DNA from: DASQZK01 sp963764345 | GTDB taxonomy: Bacteria; Bacteroidota; Bacteroidia; Bacteroidales; GCA-2748055 | Reading direction: 5' to 3' | DNA: 64,000 nucleotides | Assembly: GCA_963764345.1 (NCBI GenBank) | Contig: CAVXSF010000017.1 | Span: 6,813 to 70,812, forward strand | Part shown: positions 8,493 to 16,276 of the stretch, piece by piece | Numbering within the stretch: position 1 is the first letter of the stretch | Layout: each line of letters starts with the position of its first letter | Notes under the pieces: generated by a model | Databases searched by the model: none | The model's input: only the letters and a program-made list of their open reading frames with translations | What the model was told of the DNA's origin: nothing | Program-made: the position numbers and the translations under genes

Positions 8493-9690
8493 CATTGTAA
8501 TCGTTGGTGCCGGTATCGTAGGCCTGGCTACAGCTCTAAAGATCAAAGAAAAAAACCCGGATCTCAAAATTGCTATTCTGGAAAAAGAGGATCAAATAGC
8601 TCTTCATCAAACCGGGAATAACAGCGGAGTAATCCATTCGGGTATTTATTATAAGCCCGGGAGCCTGAAAGCCCGTAATTGTCTGCATGGCTATGAGCTT
8701 CTTCTCGGTTTTTGTGAACAACAGGAGATTGAGTACGAGCTTTGCGGAAAAATAATTGTGGCAACAAGTGAACAGGAACTGGGCCCTCTCGAAAACCTGT
8801 ATAAACGGGGAATCGAAAATGGTCTGAAAAAAATTAAGAAACTTGGTCCTGAAGAACTTAAGATCTATGAACCACATGTAGCCGGTATTTCCGGACTGCA
8901 TGTCCCATATACCGGGATTGTTGATTATCTTAAGGTAGCAGGAAAAATGAAAGAACTTTTTGAGGATAAGTGGGGGGGATCAGTCTTTCTGAATGATAAG
9001 GTCACGAACATCAGCGAAAATGGCGGTAGGATGCTGGTTAAAACTGCTAAAGACGAATATTCGGCACAGCTGGTAATTAATACTGCAGGACTGTTCTCCG
9101 ACAGAATCGCCAGGCTTACAACACCAGATTTGAATGTACGGATCATCCCTTTCAGAGGAGAATATTACAAACTCAGTCCTGAAAAAGAGTACCTCGTTAA
9201 AAATCTGATCTACCCTGTCCCGGATCCAAATTTTCCGTTTCTGGGTGTCCATTTCACCAGGATGATGCGAGGCGGAGTTGAAGCGGGTCCCAATGCTGTC
9301 TTTGCTTTCATGCGTGAAGGTTATCATAAATCGGATATCTCGATTGGAGACCTTTATGATTCGCTTTCATGGAAAGGTTTCCGTAAAATTATGATGAAAT
9401 ATACCCGTATGGGGCTTGGAGAATATCACCGTTCATTCAGTAAACCCGCTTTCACCAAGGCACTGCAAAGACTCATTCCGGAAATCATCAAAGAAGACCT
9501 TGTTCCGGGTGGTGCTGGAGTCCGTGCACAAGCCTGTGATAAATACGGGAACCTGATTGATGATTTTCTTTTCACTGAAAATGAGAAAGTGATCAACGTT
9601 CTTAATGCACCCTCTCCGGCTGCTACAGCTTCATTATCCATCGGAGAATCGATTGCTGAAAAAGCCCTGACAAGATTTGCGAAAAATTAA
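8482..9690 (+). CDS. lhgO: L-2-hydroxyglutarate oxidase
   Basis: An FAD-dependent oxidoreductase of the DAO fold that oxidises L-2-hydroxyglutarate to 2-oxoglutarate, with electrons passed to the membrane quinone pool in studied homologues. It has the Rossmann dinucleotide motif DIVIVGAGIVGLATAL at the N-terminus, TGNNSGVIHSGIYY next to the flavin and GVHFTRMMRGGVEAGPNA, typical of LhgO. I start at ATG 8482, where MKHDIVIVGAG begins; upstream in-frame codons are an artefact. 402 residues, normal length. It overlaps the aminotransferase by 11 bp, and both may serve amino- and keto-acid turnover. Confidence 0.92.
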   Translation: MKHDIVIVGAGIVGLATALKIKEKNPDLKIAILEKEDQIALHQTGNNSGVIHSGIYYKPGSLKARNCLHGYELLLGFCEQQEIEYELCGKIIVATSEQELGPLENLYKRGIENGLKKIKKLGPEELKIYEPHVAGISGLHVPYTGIVDYLKVAGKMKELFEDKWGGSVFLNDKVTNISENGGRMLVKTAKDEYSAQLVINTAGLFSDRIARLTTPDLNVRIIPFRGEYYKLSPEKEYLVKNLIYPVPDPNFPFLGVHFTRMMRGGVEAGPNAVFAFMREGYHKSDISIGDLYDSLSWKGFRKIMMKYTRMGLGEYHRSFSKPAFTKALQRLIPEIIKEDLVPGGAGVRAQACDKYGNLIDDFLFTENEKVINVLNAPSPAATASLSIGESIAEKALTRFAKN

Positions 9691-9737
9691 AGGAACACGA
9701 TAAAGGGTATTAAAGCCCCGAATTAAATGTACAACCT

Positions 9738-10439
9738 ATGAGGAAACTAATACTTACCCTTAGCCTGTCAGCTATCATTCTTTTCCCTGTCTACACCCAA
9801 AATAAAGTGTATACTCAGAACAACGGAGAAATCATCTTTTCCTTTGCTAATGTGGAATACTTAGGCCAGAGTGTTCCGACAAATATGAGATTTACAGCAT
9901 TTCTTCACTTTGGACAGAATCTTAATTATGATTTTACGGATAATTTCGGGATGTTCAGTGGATACGGAGTTAGAAACATTGGGATCATTACCGATTCCGA
10001 TGGCATCAAAACCAAAAGAAGGACCTATGCGTTGGGAATCCCTCTGGCGTTGAAATTCGGTTCTTTCTCCAACCATTTTTATATTTATGGCGGAGGTTCT
10101 TATGAACTTTTCTTCAATTATAAGCAGAAACAATTTGTGAACGGAAAGAAAACAAAATACAGTGAATGGTTCAGCAACCGAACACCGTTATTTGCCCCTT
10201 CTGCTTTTGCCGGCATTCAGTTTCCCGGTGGAATCAACCTGAAATTCAAATATTATCTGACGGATTTTCTCAACAAGGATTTCAAAGGCGTTGATTTTAA
10301 TGTACCGGTAGATTATTCAGACTTCAACCAGACAAAATTGTTTTACGTTTCAATTACCTTTGACTTAAAAAAGGAAAAACTCATGAAACTGACCAATCCT
10401 GATGAAAAATCAGTTCGTTTCGCACTGTTTACGAATTAA
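9738..10439 (+). CDS. Outer-membrane beta-barrel protein
   Basis: 233 residues with an N-terminal Sec signal (MRKLILTLSLSAIILFPVYTQ) and then alternating aromatic/polar strands of a small barrel (FGMFSGYGVRNIGI, FYIYGGGSYELFFNY, NLKFKYYLTDFL). It resembles the generic Bacteroidota porin-family barrels (OmpW/PorT size class). A specific function cannot be assigned. It starts 48 bp after lhgO, possibly in the same transcript. The last 25 residues after the final strand (KKEKLMKLTNPDEK) are unusually polar for a barrel C-terminus. Confidence 0.75.
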   Translation: MRKLILTLSLSAIILFPVYTQNKVYTQNNGEIIFSFANVEYLGQSVPTNMRFTAFLHFGQNLNYDFTDNFGMFSGYGVRNIGIITDSDGIKTKRRTYALGIPLALKFGSFSNHFYIYGGGSYELFFNYKQKQFVNGKKTKYSEWFSNRTPLFAPSAFAGIQFPGGINLKFKYYLTDFLNKDFKGVDFNVPVDYSDFNQTKLFYVSITFDLKKEKLMKLTNPDEKSVRFALFTN

Positions 10440-10454
10440 AATTAAAATTTTTAT

Positions 10455-10462
10455 TATTTTTG
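10455..10462 (+). promoter_or_regulatory. Putative -7 box for tRNA-Val
   Basis: TATTTTTG fits TAnnTTTG and lies 8 bp before the mature tRNA 5' end. No clear -33 TTG is seen at the expected spacing. Confidence 0.45.
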
Positions 10463-10470
10463 TCTCGCCG

Positions 10471-10544
10471 GGGCAATTAACTCAGTGGTTTAGAGTGCTA
10501 CCTTGACAGGGTAGAGGTCGCTGGTTCGAATCCAGCATTGCCCA
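10471..10544 (+). tRNA. tRNA-Val (anticodon GAC)
   Basis: Full cloverleaf: acceptor GGGCAAT pairs with ATTGCCC (10537-10543), D-arm ACTC/GAGT, anticodon arm CTACC-TTGACAG-GGTAG with anticodon GAC, T-arm GCTGG-TTCGAAT-CCAGC. Discriminator A at 10544; CCA is not encoded. A terminator follows. Confidence 0.96.
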
Positions 10545-10556
10545 CTTTCCGGATAT

Positions 10557-10588
10557 AAACCCTTTTACTTTTGTGAAAGGGTTTTTTT
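10557..10588 (+). terminator. Rho-independent terminator after tRNA-Val
   Basis: Stem AAACCCTTT (10557-10565) pairs with AAAGGGTTT (10576-10584), followed by a T-run to 10588. Confidence 0.85.
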
Positions 10589-10703
10589 AAGATATCACAA
10601 TACAAGACGGATGATTAAACCTCTGTTGAACCGGTTAAGCAGGTCAGGACCCCAATCCATGCTGTTTAGTTGTGAAATGAAGCCGGGTTTCAATTCCGAT
10701 TTC

Positions 10704-11585
10704 CTAAGGAAGAATAACTTTTAAAGCATGGGATTCCAGGCGGTAATGAAGTGTTCCGTCTGAAAATTCCGGATCTCCATCTATATGAATGATCTTTCTC
10801 CCATTGGGTTTGACGATTCTGATCTCGCAGGCTTTTTCATGATATACATACCTGCTTTTATGAATCGTACCCAAAAAGGACCGGAATGCTAAAATCAGAC
10901 CTTTCCACTTAGGGAATTTCCTGACTACAACCAGGTCAAGAAATCCATCTACAGTTGAGGCATGTGGGGCAACATAAAAATGATATCCAAACTGCGAAAT
11001 ATTGGCAATATTGATAAAAAATGCTTCAAAGTTCCGTATTTCCCCGTTAACCTCGATCTCATAACTCTCCGGTTTATAATCTCTGAAAACCCTGATGAAG
11101 CTCAGTGCATAGGATAGAAATCCCCTTTTATCAAAGTGGCTGAAAAAATAACCTGTCTCGGCATCAAAACCCAGTCCGGAAGTACAGAAAAAAGCTTTAT
11201 CATTGACGTAACCCACGTCAATGGTCCCGGTCTTTCCTCTTCTCAGCGTTTTCAGAGCTCGCTGTGCAGTGAGAGGAAATCCGAAATGTCTCGCAAAACC
11301 ATTCCCCGAGCCAAATGGGATAATACCCAGAACAGAACCTGAACCGATCAGTGCCCTGGCCACTTCATTGATAGTTCCGTCACCCCCCACCGCTACAATC
11401 ACATCTGTCCCATTTTGCACTTCCTCCCGGGCAAATTCAAATGCATGAGAGGGATACATTGTAAAACAGCTTTTTACCTCATATCCGCTCTCGCCAAATA
11501 TCTTTTTTAATTTCCTTTCAAACTTGTCTTTCCTCCGTCCCCCGGCAACCGGATTTATGATGAAGGTAATCCTCTTTTCAGACAT
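10704..11585 (-). CDS. Diacylglycerol/lipid kinase, YegS/DgkB family
   Basis: A soluble lipid kinase of the DAGK catalytic fold that phosphorylates diacylglycerol or a related lipid. Visible motifs: N-terminal FIINPVAGGRRK, the nucleotide-binding VAVGGDGTINEVARALIG, and IPFGSGNGFARHFG, all typical of YegS/DgkB/BmrU. 293 residues, normal. It lies 10 bp downstream of the LtaS-like sulfatase on the same strand. Lipoteichoic-acid-type synthases release diacylglycerol and DgkB recycles it, so the pairing makes functional sense, though that link is an inference here. Confidence 0.9.
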   Translation of the reverse strand: MSEKRITFIINPVAGGRRKDKFERKLKKIFGESGYEVKSCFTMYPSHAFEFAREEVQNGTDVIVAVGGDGTINEVARALIGSGSVLGIIPFGSGNGFARHFGFPLTAQRALKTLRRGKTGTIDVGYVNDKAFFCTSGLGFDAETGYFFSHFDKRGFLSYALSFIRVFRDYKPESYEIEVNGEIRNFEAFFINIANISQFGYHFYVAPHASTVDGFLDLVVVRKFPKWKGLILAFRSFLGTIHKSRYVYHEKACEIRIVKPNGRKIIHIDGDPEFSDGTLHYRLESHALKVILP

Positions 11586-11594
11586 GATGTGACA

Positions 11595-13427
11595 TTATTT
11601 TGACAAGAAATCTGCCGATAAAACCTGTAAAAAAGCTTTCCCGTCGACAGTAGCAGAGTCCGGATGATTTCCCGACTTTTCAATATTCCGGTTATAATCA
11701 TTATCCCAGATCACGAAACTGGTGTCAGTTTTAAAGCCAAATCCATTATTGAAGGCATAAAAAGCAAAGGCTGGGCCATTAGGATTTAGCAAATCCTTGG
11801 AATAGGTGTATTCATCATGAGACAATCCGAATTGTGACAGCAGAGTCGCGGGAATATCCGTCTGACTGCCGGTTTTAGTAATTACACTGTCTTTCAGCAG
11901 GGCACCCCCAGTCCAGATCATCGGAATGCGGAACTTTCTTTCAACATCGTTCGGAGTGTTTTCCGGACTCCTTGATCCATGGTCGGCAACCATGATGATA
12001 AGAGTATTATCCCACCAGGTAGAATGCCTGGCACTATCAAGAAAATTCCCCAGGCATTGATCGGTGTAATAAAAGGAATTACGGCACAAATTGTCCCTGG
12101 TATCAGTTCCAAACACCGGTTTCATGGGTACATCAAAAGGTTCGTGACTACTCAGGGTAAAACAGGCATAGAAAAAATTCCCCTGGGTTTTCCCGATATC
12201 CTTTTGAATCCGGTCGAAGAGGTACTCGTCGGGGACACCCCATTTTTGTATCGCCAGAGAGTCGGGAAAATCATCTGAAGTAACCAGTCTTTCAATAAAG
12301 GGATTTGAAAAATATGCCCTGAAATTGGCAAAATCCAGATCCCCGCCATAATAAAAGGCTGTATGATAACCCATTTCTGAAAAATCCCTGTACAACAAAG
12401 GCAGACTCTGCGATTTCTCCGGATAAACCATGATAGATGTAGTCGGCTGTGCAGGAAATCCGCTAAAAATACTGATCATCCCCTTGTCAGAGCGATCACC
12501 GCTGGCATAAAAATTTTTAAACACCAGGGAACCTCCCCGGCATAATGCGTTCATCGTTGGCGTTACCCCCTTCTCTCCACCCAGTTCTGAAATGATCTTG
12601 TCGGAAAAGCTTTCAAGGATGATGAGCATAATATTGGCATTTTTCTTTACAATGCCTGTGTCCTGATAGGGTGGCGCATGCATGAGGGAGGAAAAGATTT
12701 TTCGGCAGAATCATTATCCATAAAATGATGATCCTGCTGAAGATTCTTTTTTTCTGTTATAGAATAGATTGTATTCCACAGAACATTGATTGCACTGTGG
12801 TTGGCAAACCGTTCAGGGCTGAAATAAACCGACCCTACATTCATTGGCGCAATACTGAAACCACCCCGGGCCGGTATAATCAAGCAGAGCCAGAATCAAA
12901 AGAAATGACGGAGCCACTATCCACCATTTCCCCTGATGATTTAGGTCGCCAGGACGAACAACTTTCTGGTATAACCGGTAAAAAAGGAAATACAAAACCG
13001 CGAGTAAAAGCAAGAAGAGCACGATTTCGAGGAAACCTACCGATGCAATGGCTTCAGTGGGAGTCTTTATATATAGGAGTGGTGTGATATCGAGTTTAAA
13101 CCCCCAGTAAGAGTAGAGATCCATATCAACCACACCAAGGGTAAGAACAATGAAAAGAACGACTGCCGTATAAACATTCAAAAAAACCCTGAGAAATTTT
13201 GTCCCCGTAAGAATCCCTGTAATGATAAGAACAGTAGGAATAAAAAGAATGTAAGCACCTGCAGAAAGATCCATTTTCAGACCATTCCAAATGACAAGGA
13301 ACCAGGTTGAAAACCTTAGGTTCAAAGATTCTTTGTAATTATAACCAAGAAAAAGAATTTTCTGGCTGATAAAAATTAAAATCCAGAAAACATAATATTT
13401 GATAAGAAACAACAGTCTTGCCCGCAT
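11595..13427 (-). pseudogene. LtaS-like membrane sulfatase, interrupted by two compensating frameshifts
   Basis: Encodes a multi-TM N-terminal half (start ATG 13427, about five TM helices) and a periplasmic alkaline-phosphatase-fold domain (IMLIILESFSDK, GDRSDKGMISIFSG, VADHGSRSPENT), the layout of LTA synthase-like phosphoglycerol/phosphoethanolamine transferases. The frame breaks near 12880-12883 (one extra base; removing it restores LALLIIPARGG) and returns near 12698-12702 (one missing base in a five-base run; restoring it gives AEKIFSSLMHAPPYQ). The rebuilt protein is about 610 residues with no other defect. The segment between the breaks (GGFSIAPMNVGSVYFS) is conserved in the family, so this looks like sequence error or very recent damage. 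The usual nucleophile Thr appears as Ser (GDRSDKG). Confidence 0.85.
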
Positions 13428-13446
13428 CGTATTAAAAAAACATGGC

Positions 13447-13454
13447 CAAATTTA
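13447..13454 (-). promoter_or_regulatory. Putative -7 box for the LtaS-like gene
   Basis: Minus strand TAAATTTG, matching TAnnTTTG, 20 bp before the start at 13427. No clear -33 box. Confidence 0.4.
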
Positions 13455-13598
13455 AGAATTATTTAAGGAATGAAGTCTTACTTTAACATATTGTTATGAC
13501 ATCTATTATTTCTGTCTGAAAGCTCCGCCGGATTGAAGTATTTTCAAACCAGATCCGGATACACGCAATACCGGTCAGATTCTTTAAGTCAAAAGAAT

Positions 13599-13606
13599 TA
13601 CTTTTG
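13599..13606 (+). promoter_or_regulatory. Putative -7 box for the ybaK-like gene
   Basis: TACTTTTG matches TAnnTTTG, 20 bp before the ATG at 13626. No clear -33 box. Confidence 0.45.
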
Positions 13607-13625
13607 TTAAAATTATATAAGCAAT

Positions 13626-14120
13626 ATGAGGGAAAAAGAAAAAGTCATCCAATATCTTAAAAACCTGGGGATTCTTTTCGAACTGTACGAACATCCTCCC
13701 CTCCCGACGATTGACGAAGCTATAAAATACTGGAAAAATATCAATGCAACCCATTGTAAAAACCTGTTTTTCAGAAATCATAAAGGAAACCGCCATTACC
13801 TCGTTATCCTCGAACATTCCCGGCAACTCGATATTCATGATCTTGAAAAAAGATTGAAACAGGGAAAGCTCAGCTTTGCCTCGGAGAAGCGCATGAACCA
13901 GTTTCTTGGGATCAAACCGGGGTCAGTTTCTATCTTTGGATTGATAAATGATGGTGAAAATCATGTACACGTATTCCTCGACGAAAAGCTAAAGGAAGCT
14001 GAAAAGATTAGTTTTCATCCAAATGATAATTCGGCTACGCTGGTCATCTCATTCCGTGATTTCGAAAAATACCTGAACGCATCCGGCAACCGTTATGAGT
14101 ATCTGGCTCTTTATGATTGA
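13626..14120 (+). CDS. YbaK/ProX-type aminoacyl-tRNA deacylase
   Basis: A 164-residue free-standing editing domain related to the INS domain of prolyl-tRNA synthetase. It hydrolyses mischarged tRNA, typically Ala- or Cys-tRNA(Pro). It has the N-terminal HPPLPTIDEA and then THCKNLFFRN with a likely functional Lys, followed by LVILEHSRQLDIHDL and LGIKPGSVSIFGLIND, typical of the ProXp-ala/PrdX subgroup. Its 3' end overlaps by 10 bp the stop end of the convergent cytochrome gene. Exact specificity is unresolved. Confidence 0.87.
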   Translation: MREKEKVIQYLKNLGILFELYEHPPLPTIDEAIKYWKNINATHCKNLFFRNHKGNRHYLVILEHSRQLDIHDLEKRLKQGKLSFASEKRMNQFLGIKPGSVSIFGLINDGENHVHVFLDEKLKEAEKISFHPNDNSATLVISFRDFEKYLNASGNRYEYLALYD

Positions 14121-14632
14121 CCTTTTCCTGCTCTTACTGCTTTCACTTCTTCTGCCTTCACCATGGAAGCTGAATTTCCAAAACTGTTCCGGATATAGGT
14201 GAGAACATCAGCAATCTGCTGATCGGAGAGAAAGTTGTGTGGTGGCATTGCCTGGTAATAAACTTCTCCTTTAACTTCTGTCTTACCCTGTAACCCGTTA
14301 AGAACGACCCCGATCAGATTCGTTTTTTCTCCAAGCACCAGTTTGGTTTGATCCAATGGAGGATACATGCCCGGATTTCCTGAACCATCGGTTTGGTGAC
14401 AGGCCAGACAGTATGTTTTGTAAACTGTATTTCCCCTATCCATCACTTTCTCAGGAACCGTGTTTTGCTCTTGTTCAGCGGGCGGGGATAATGAGTACGT
14501 TTTAAGGTATTGAGCAGTATTCTGATCTGAACCCGCAGTTTTATCTATTTTTCCGTTACAGGATAATGAGATCGCTGTGACAATGAACATCACTACCATG
14601 AAGGGAAAGAAACCGGTTTTTTTTATTTTCAT
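14111..14632 (-). CDS. Monohaem cytochrome c lipoprotein
   Basis: 173 residues. An N-terminal lipoprotein signal (membrane helix followed by SLSCNGK) places it in the envelope. One haem c site, CLACHQTDGSG, is followed by a likely axial Met in QAMPPHNF and a class-I cytochrome c C-terminal helix (DVLTYIRNSFG). It lies 60 bp downstream of the PQQ-type dehydrogenase gene on the same strand and is therefore the likely electron acceptor of that enzyme; the pairing is inferred from context. Confidence 0.87.
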   Translation of the reverse strand: MKIKKTGFFPFMVVMFIVTAISLSCNGKIDKTAGSDQNTAQYLKTYSLSPPAEQEQNTVPEKVMDRGNTVYKTYCLACHQTDGSGNPGMYPPLDQTKLVLGEKTNLIGVVLNGLQGKTEVKGEVYYQAMPPHNFLSDQQIADVLTYIRNSFGNSASMVKAEEVKAVRAGKGQS

Positions 14633-14692
14633 TTGATGCTTGTATTATTTAATGAATAAATTTTAAAAATGATCCGAAAATATTTTTAAAAG

Positions 14693-15985
14693 TTAGTCCT
14701 GCTTTTTGAGATTATATACGATCTTCCATGTTTTCCCTTCATTTGAATCCACAACATAAAGGGAACCGTCCGGACCCTGTGCAAGTCCGCAGGGGCGGTA
14801 TTTTGCATCTCCGGGACTCATTATGGAATCTGTTTCGGCAAATCCGTTGGCAAAAACTTCCCACTTACCCGAAGGATAATCACCTTCAAACGGCACAAAA
14901 ACCACGTAAAAACCTTCCTGTGGCAATGGGCTTCGATTCCATGATCCGTGAAAAGCAATAAAGGCACCGTTCTTATATTTTTGCGGAAACTGATCGCCGG
15001 TATAAAAGAGGAGATCATTGGGGGCCAGATGGCCAGGGAACGCCATAATCGGATCTGTTTTCCCTTCACAGCTTCCAACCTCCTTTCCATCACCTCCGTA
15101 TTCCGGTGCCAGGACTTTCTTTTGCTGAAGCTCGTCATAATAGCAGTATGGCCATCCGCAATCCGAACCATCAGCAAGGAGAAAAAATTCTTCTGCCGGT
15201 AACTCGGCTCCCTGTTTTGCAGAATACAAGTCGGGGAAAAACTGGTACAACTGATCCCGTCCCTGCTGAACAATATAAAGGTGATCCCTTTCGTCGTTCC
15301 ATCTGATCGCTACAGCATTGCGAATGCCTGTAGCATAGCGGTAACCGTCGGTTTGTTGATTCTGTGAAAGTTTATCATCAGCAAACCTCCAGATACCGGC
15401 ATGCCATTCAAGAAGAGGGCAGGGGTCCATACCGGGAGAACCTTTGGTCCGGGTTTGCTCCATGCAGGCGTTTGACGGAGCACCGACAGTAACATACATA
15501 TTCCCGGCATTATCGAAAGTGAAGGGCTTCGTGGCATGCTGATATTGCACCGGAAATCCGGTTGCGATAAGTTCACGGATAGGATCCGGAATCAGTTCGC
15601 CCGGTTTCATTTTGTATCTCATGACTTCCAGGTCGGAGCCAAAATAGAGATAACCCTTGTGAATCCCTATTCCTGTGCCCGGATAATCACCAAAATAAAC
15701 GATGGAATCGGCTTTCACATCATTGTTGGTATCGCGCAGGGCAACAATTCCGCCATTATTCTTTATGTTGCTGAGTGAAATATAAATATCACCGTTATCA
15801 TTGACCGCGATATGCCTTCCATGACCAATATTATCGGCCACCACATAAGCAGTAAATCCTCCGGGAAGGGTTAGGGAAGAGTCAATATATCGGGCGGCGT
15901 TGTCCTTAAGAGATGAACCGGAATCGTAGCATCCTGAAAACAGGAATGCAGGCAGAAAAATGAAGATACTCAGAATTTTATTCAT
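14693..15985 (-). CDS. PQQ-dependent sugar dehydrogenase-like lipoprotein (sGDH/sorbosone dehydrogenase type)
   Basis: 430 residues. A lipoprotein signal (LFSGCYDSG) precedes a six-bladed propeller of the soluble glucose dehydrogenase/L-sorbosone dehydrogenase family: LPGGFTAYVVADNIGHGRHIAV, GTGIGIHKGYLYFGSD, QYQHATKPFTFDNAGNMYVTVGAPSN, YATGIRNAVAIRW, and a C-terminal GDAKYRPCGLAQGPDGSLYVVD. These enzymes oxidise aldoses or related polyols with PQQ and Ca2+ in the periplasm. The following cytochrome c gene suggests electrons enter a respiratory chain. No PQQ synthesis genes are in this window. Substrate unknown. Confidence 0.83.
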   Translation of the reverse strand: MNKILSIFIFLPAFLFSGCYDSGSSLKDNAARYIDSSLTLPGGFTAYVVADNIGHGRHIAVNDNGDIYISLSNIKNNGGIVALRDTNNDVKADSIVYFGDYPGTGIGIHKGYLYFGSDLEVMRYKMKPGELIPDPIRELIATGFPVQYQHATKPFTFDNAGNMYVTVGAPSNACMEQTRTKGSPGMDPCPLLEWHAGIWRFADDKLSQNQQTDGYRYATGIRNAVAIRWNDERDHLYIVQQGRDQLYQFFPDLYSAKQGAELPAEEFFLLADGSDCGWPYCYYDELQQKKVLAPEYGGDGKEVGSCEGKTDPIMAFPGHLAPNDLLFYTGDQFPQKYKNGAFIAFHGSWNRSPLPQEGFYVVFVPFEGDYPSGKWEVFANGFAETDSIMSPGDAKYRPCGLAQGPDGSLYVVDSNEGKTWKIVYNLKKQD

Positions 15986-16219
15986 AGGAGTAGGGTATTG
16001 ATTATGTTTCTTAAATATCGGACTTCATTACCGGCATCAGAAAAACAAAACCCGTCATTAATCATCTTTACTATCCGAATCCCACGCTTCGTGGAGGACT
16101 AAATCCAGGGGAGAATATATCCGGATACTACAAAGGTCATGATCTGAAAAACCAATAGATTATCCGAATAAGTAACCGCACATCCTTCTAAACTGTTCAT
16201 TTTATGAATGAATTTACAT

Positions 16220-16249
16220 AAAAAGAGCCGCCTCCTAAGGAAGCAGCTC
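16220..16249 (-). terminator. Rho-independent terminator of the hydrogenase operon
   Basis: On the minus strand a hairpin with outer GAGC/GCTC arms (16225-16249, a few wobble or mismatch positions) is followed by five T (16220-16224), 28 bp after the hydA stop. Confidence 0.75.
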
Positions 16250-16276
16250 AATAATCCGAAAACTTAAAAATGTTGG

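Noticed and set aside
16081..16100. Short hairpin CCACG-CTT-CGTGG downstream of the hydrogenase operon
   Set aside because: Too small and without a T-run; the true terminator is at 16220-16249.
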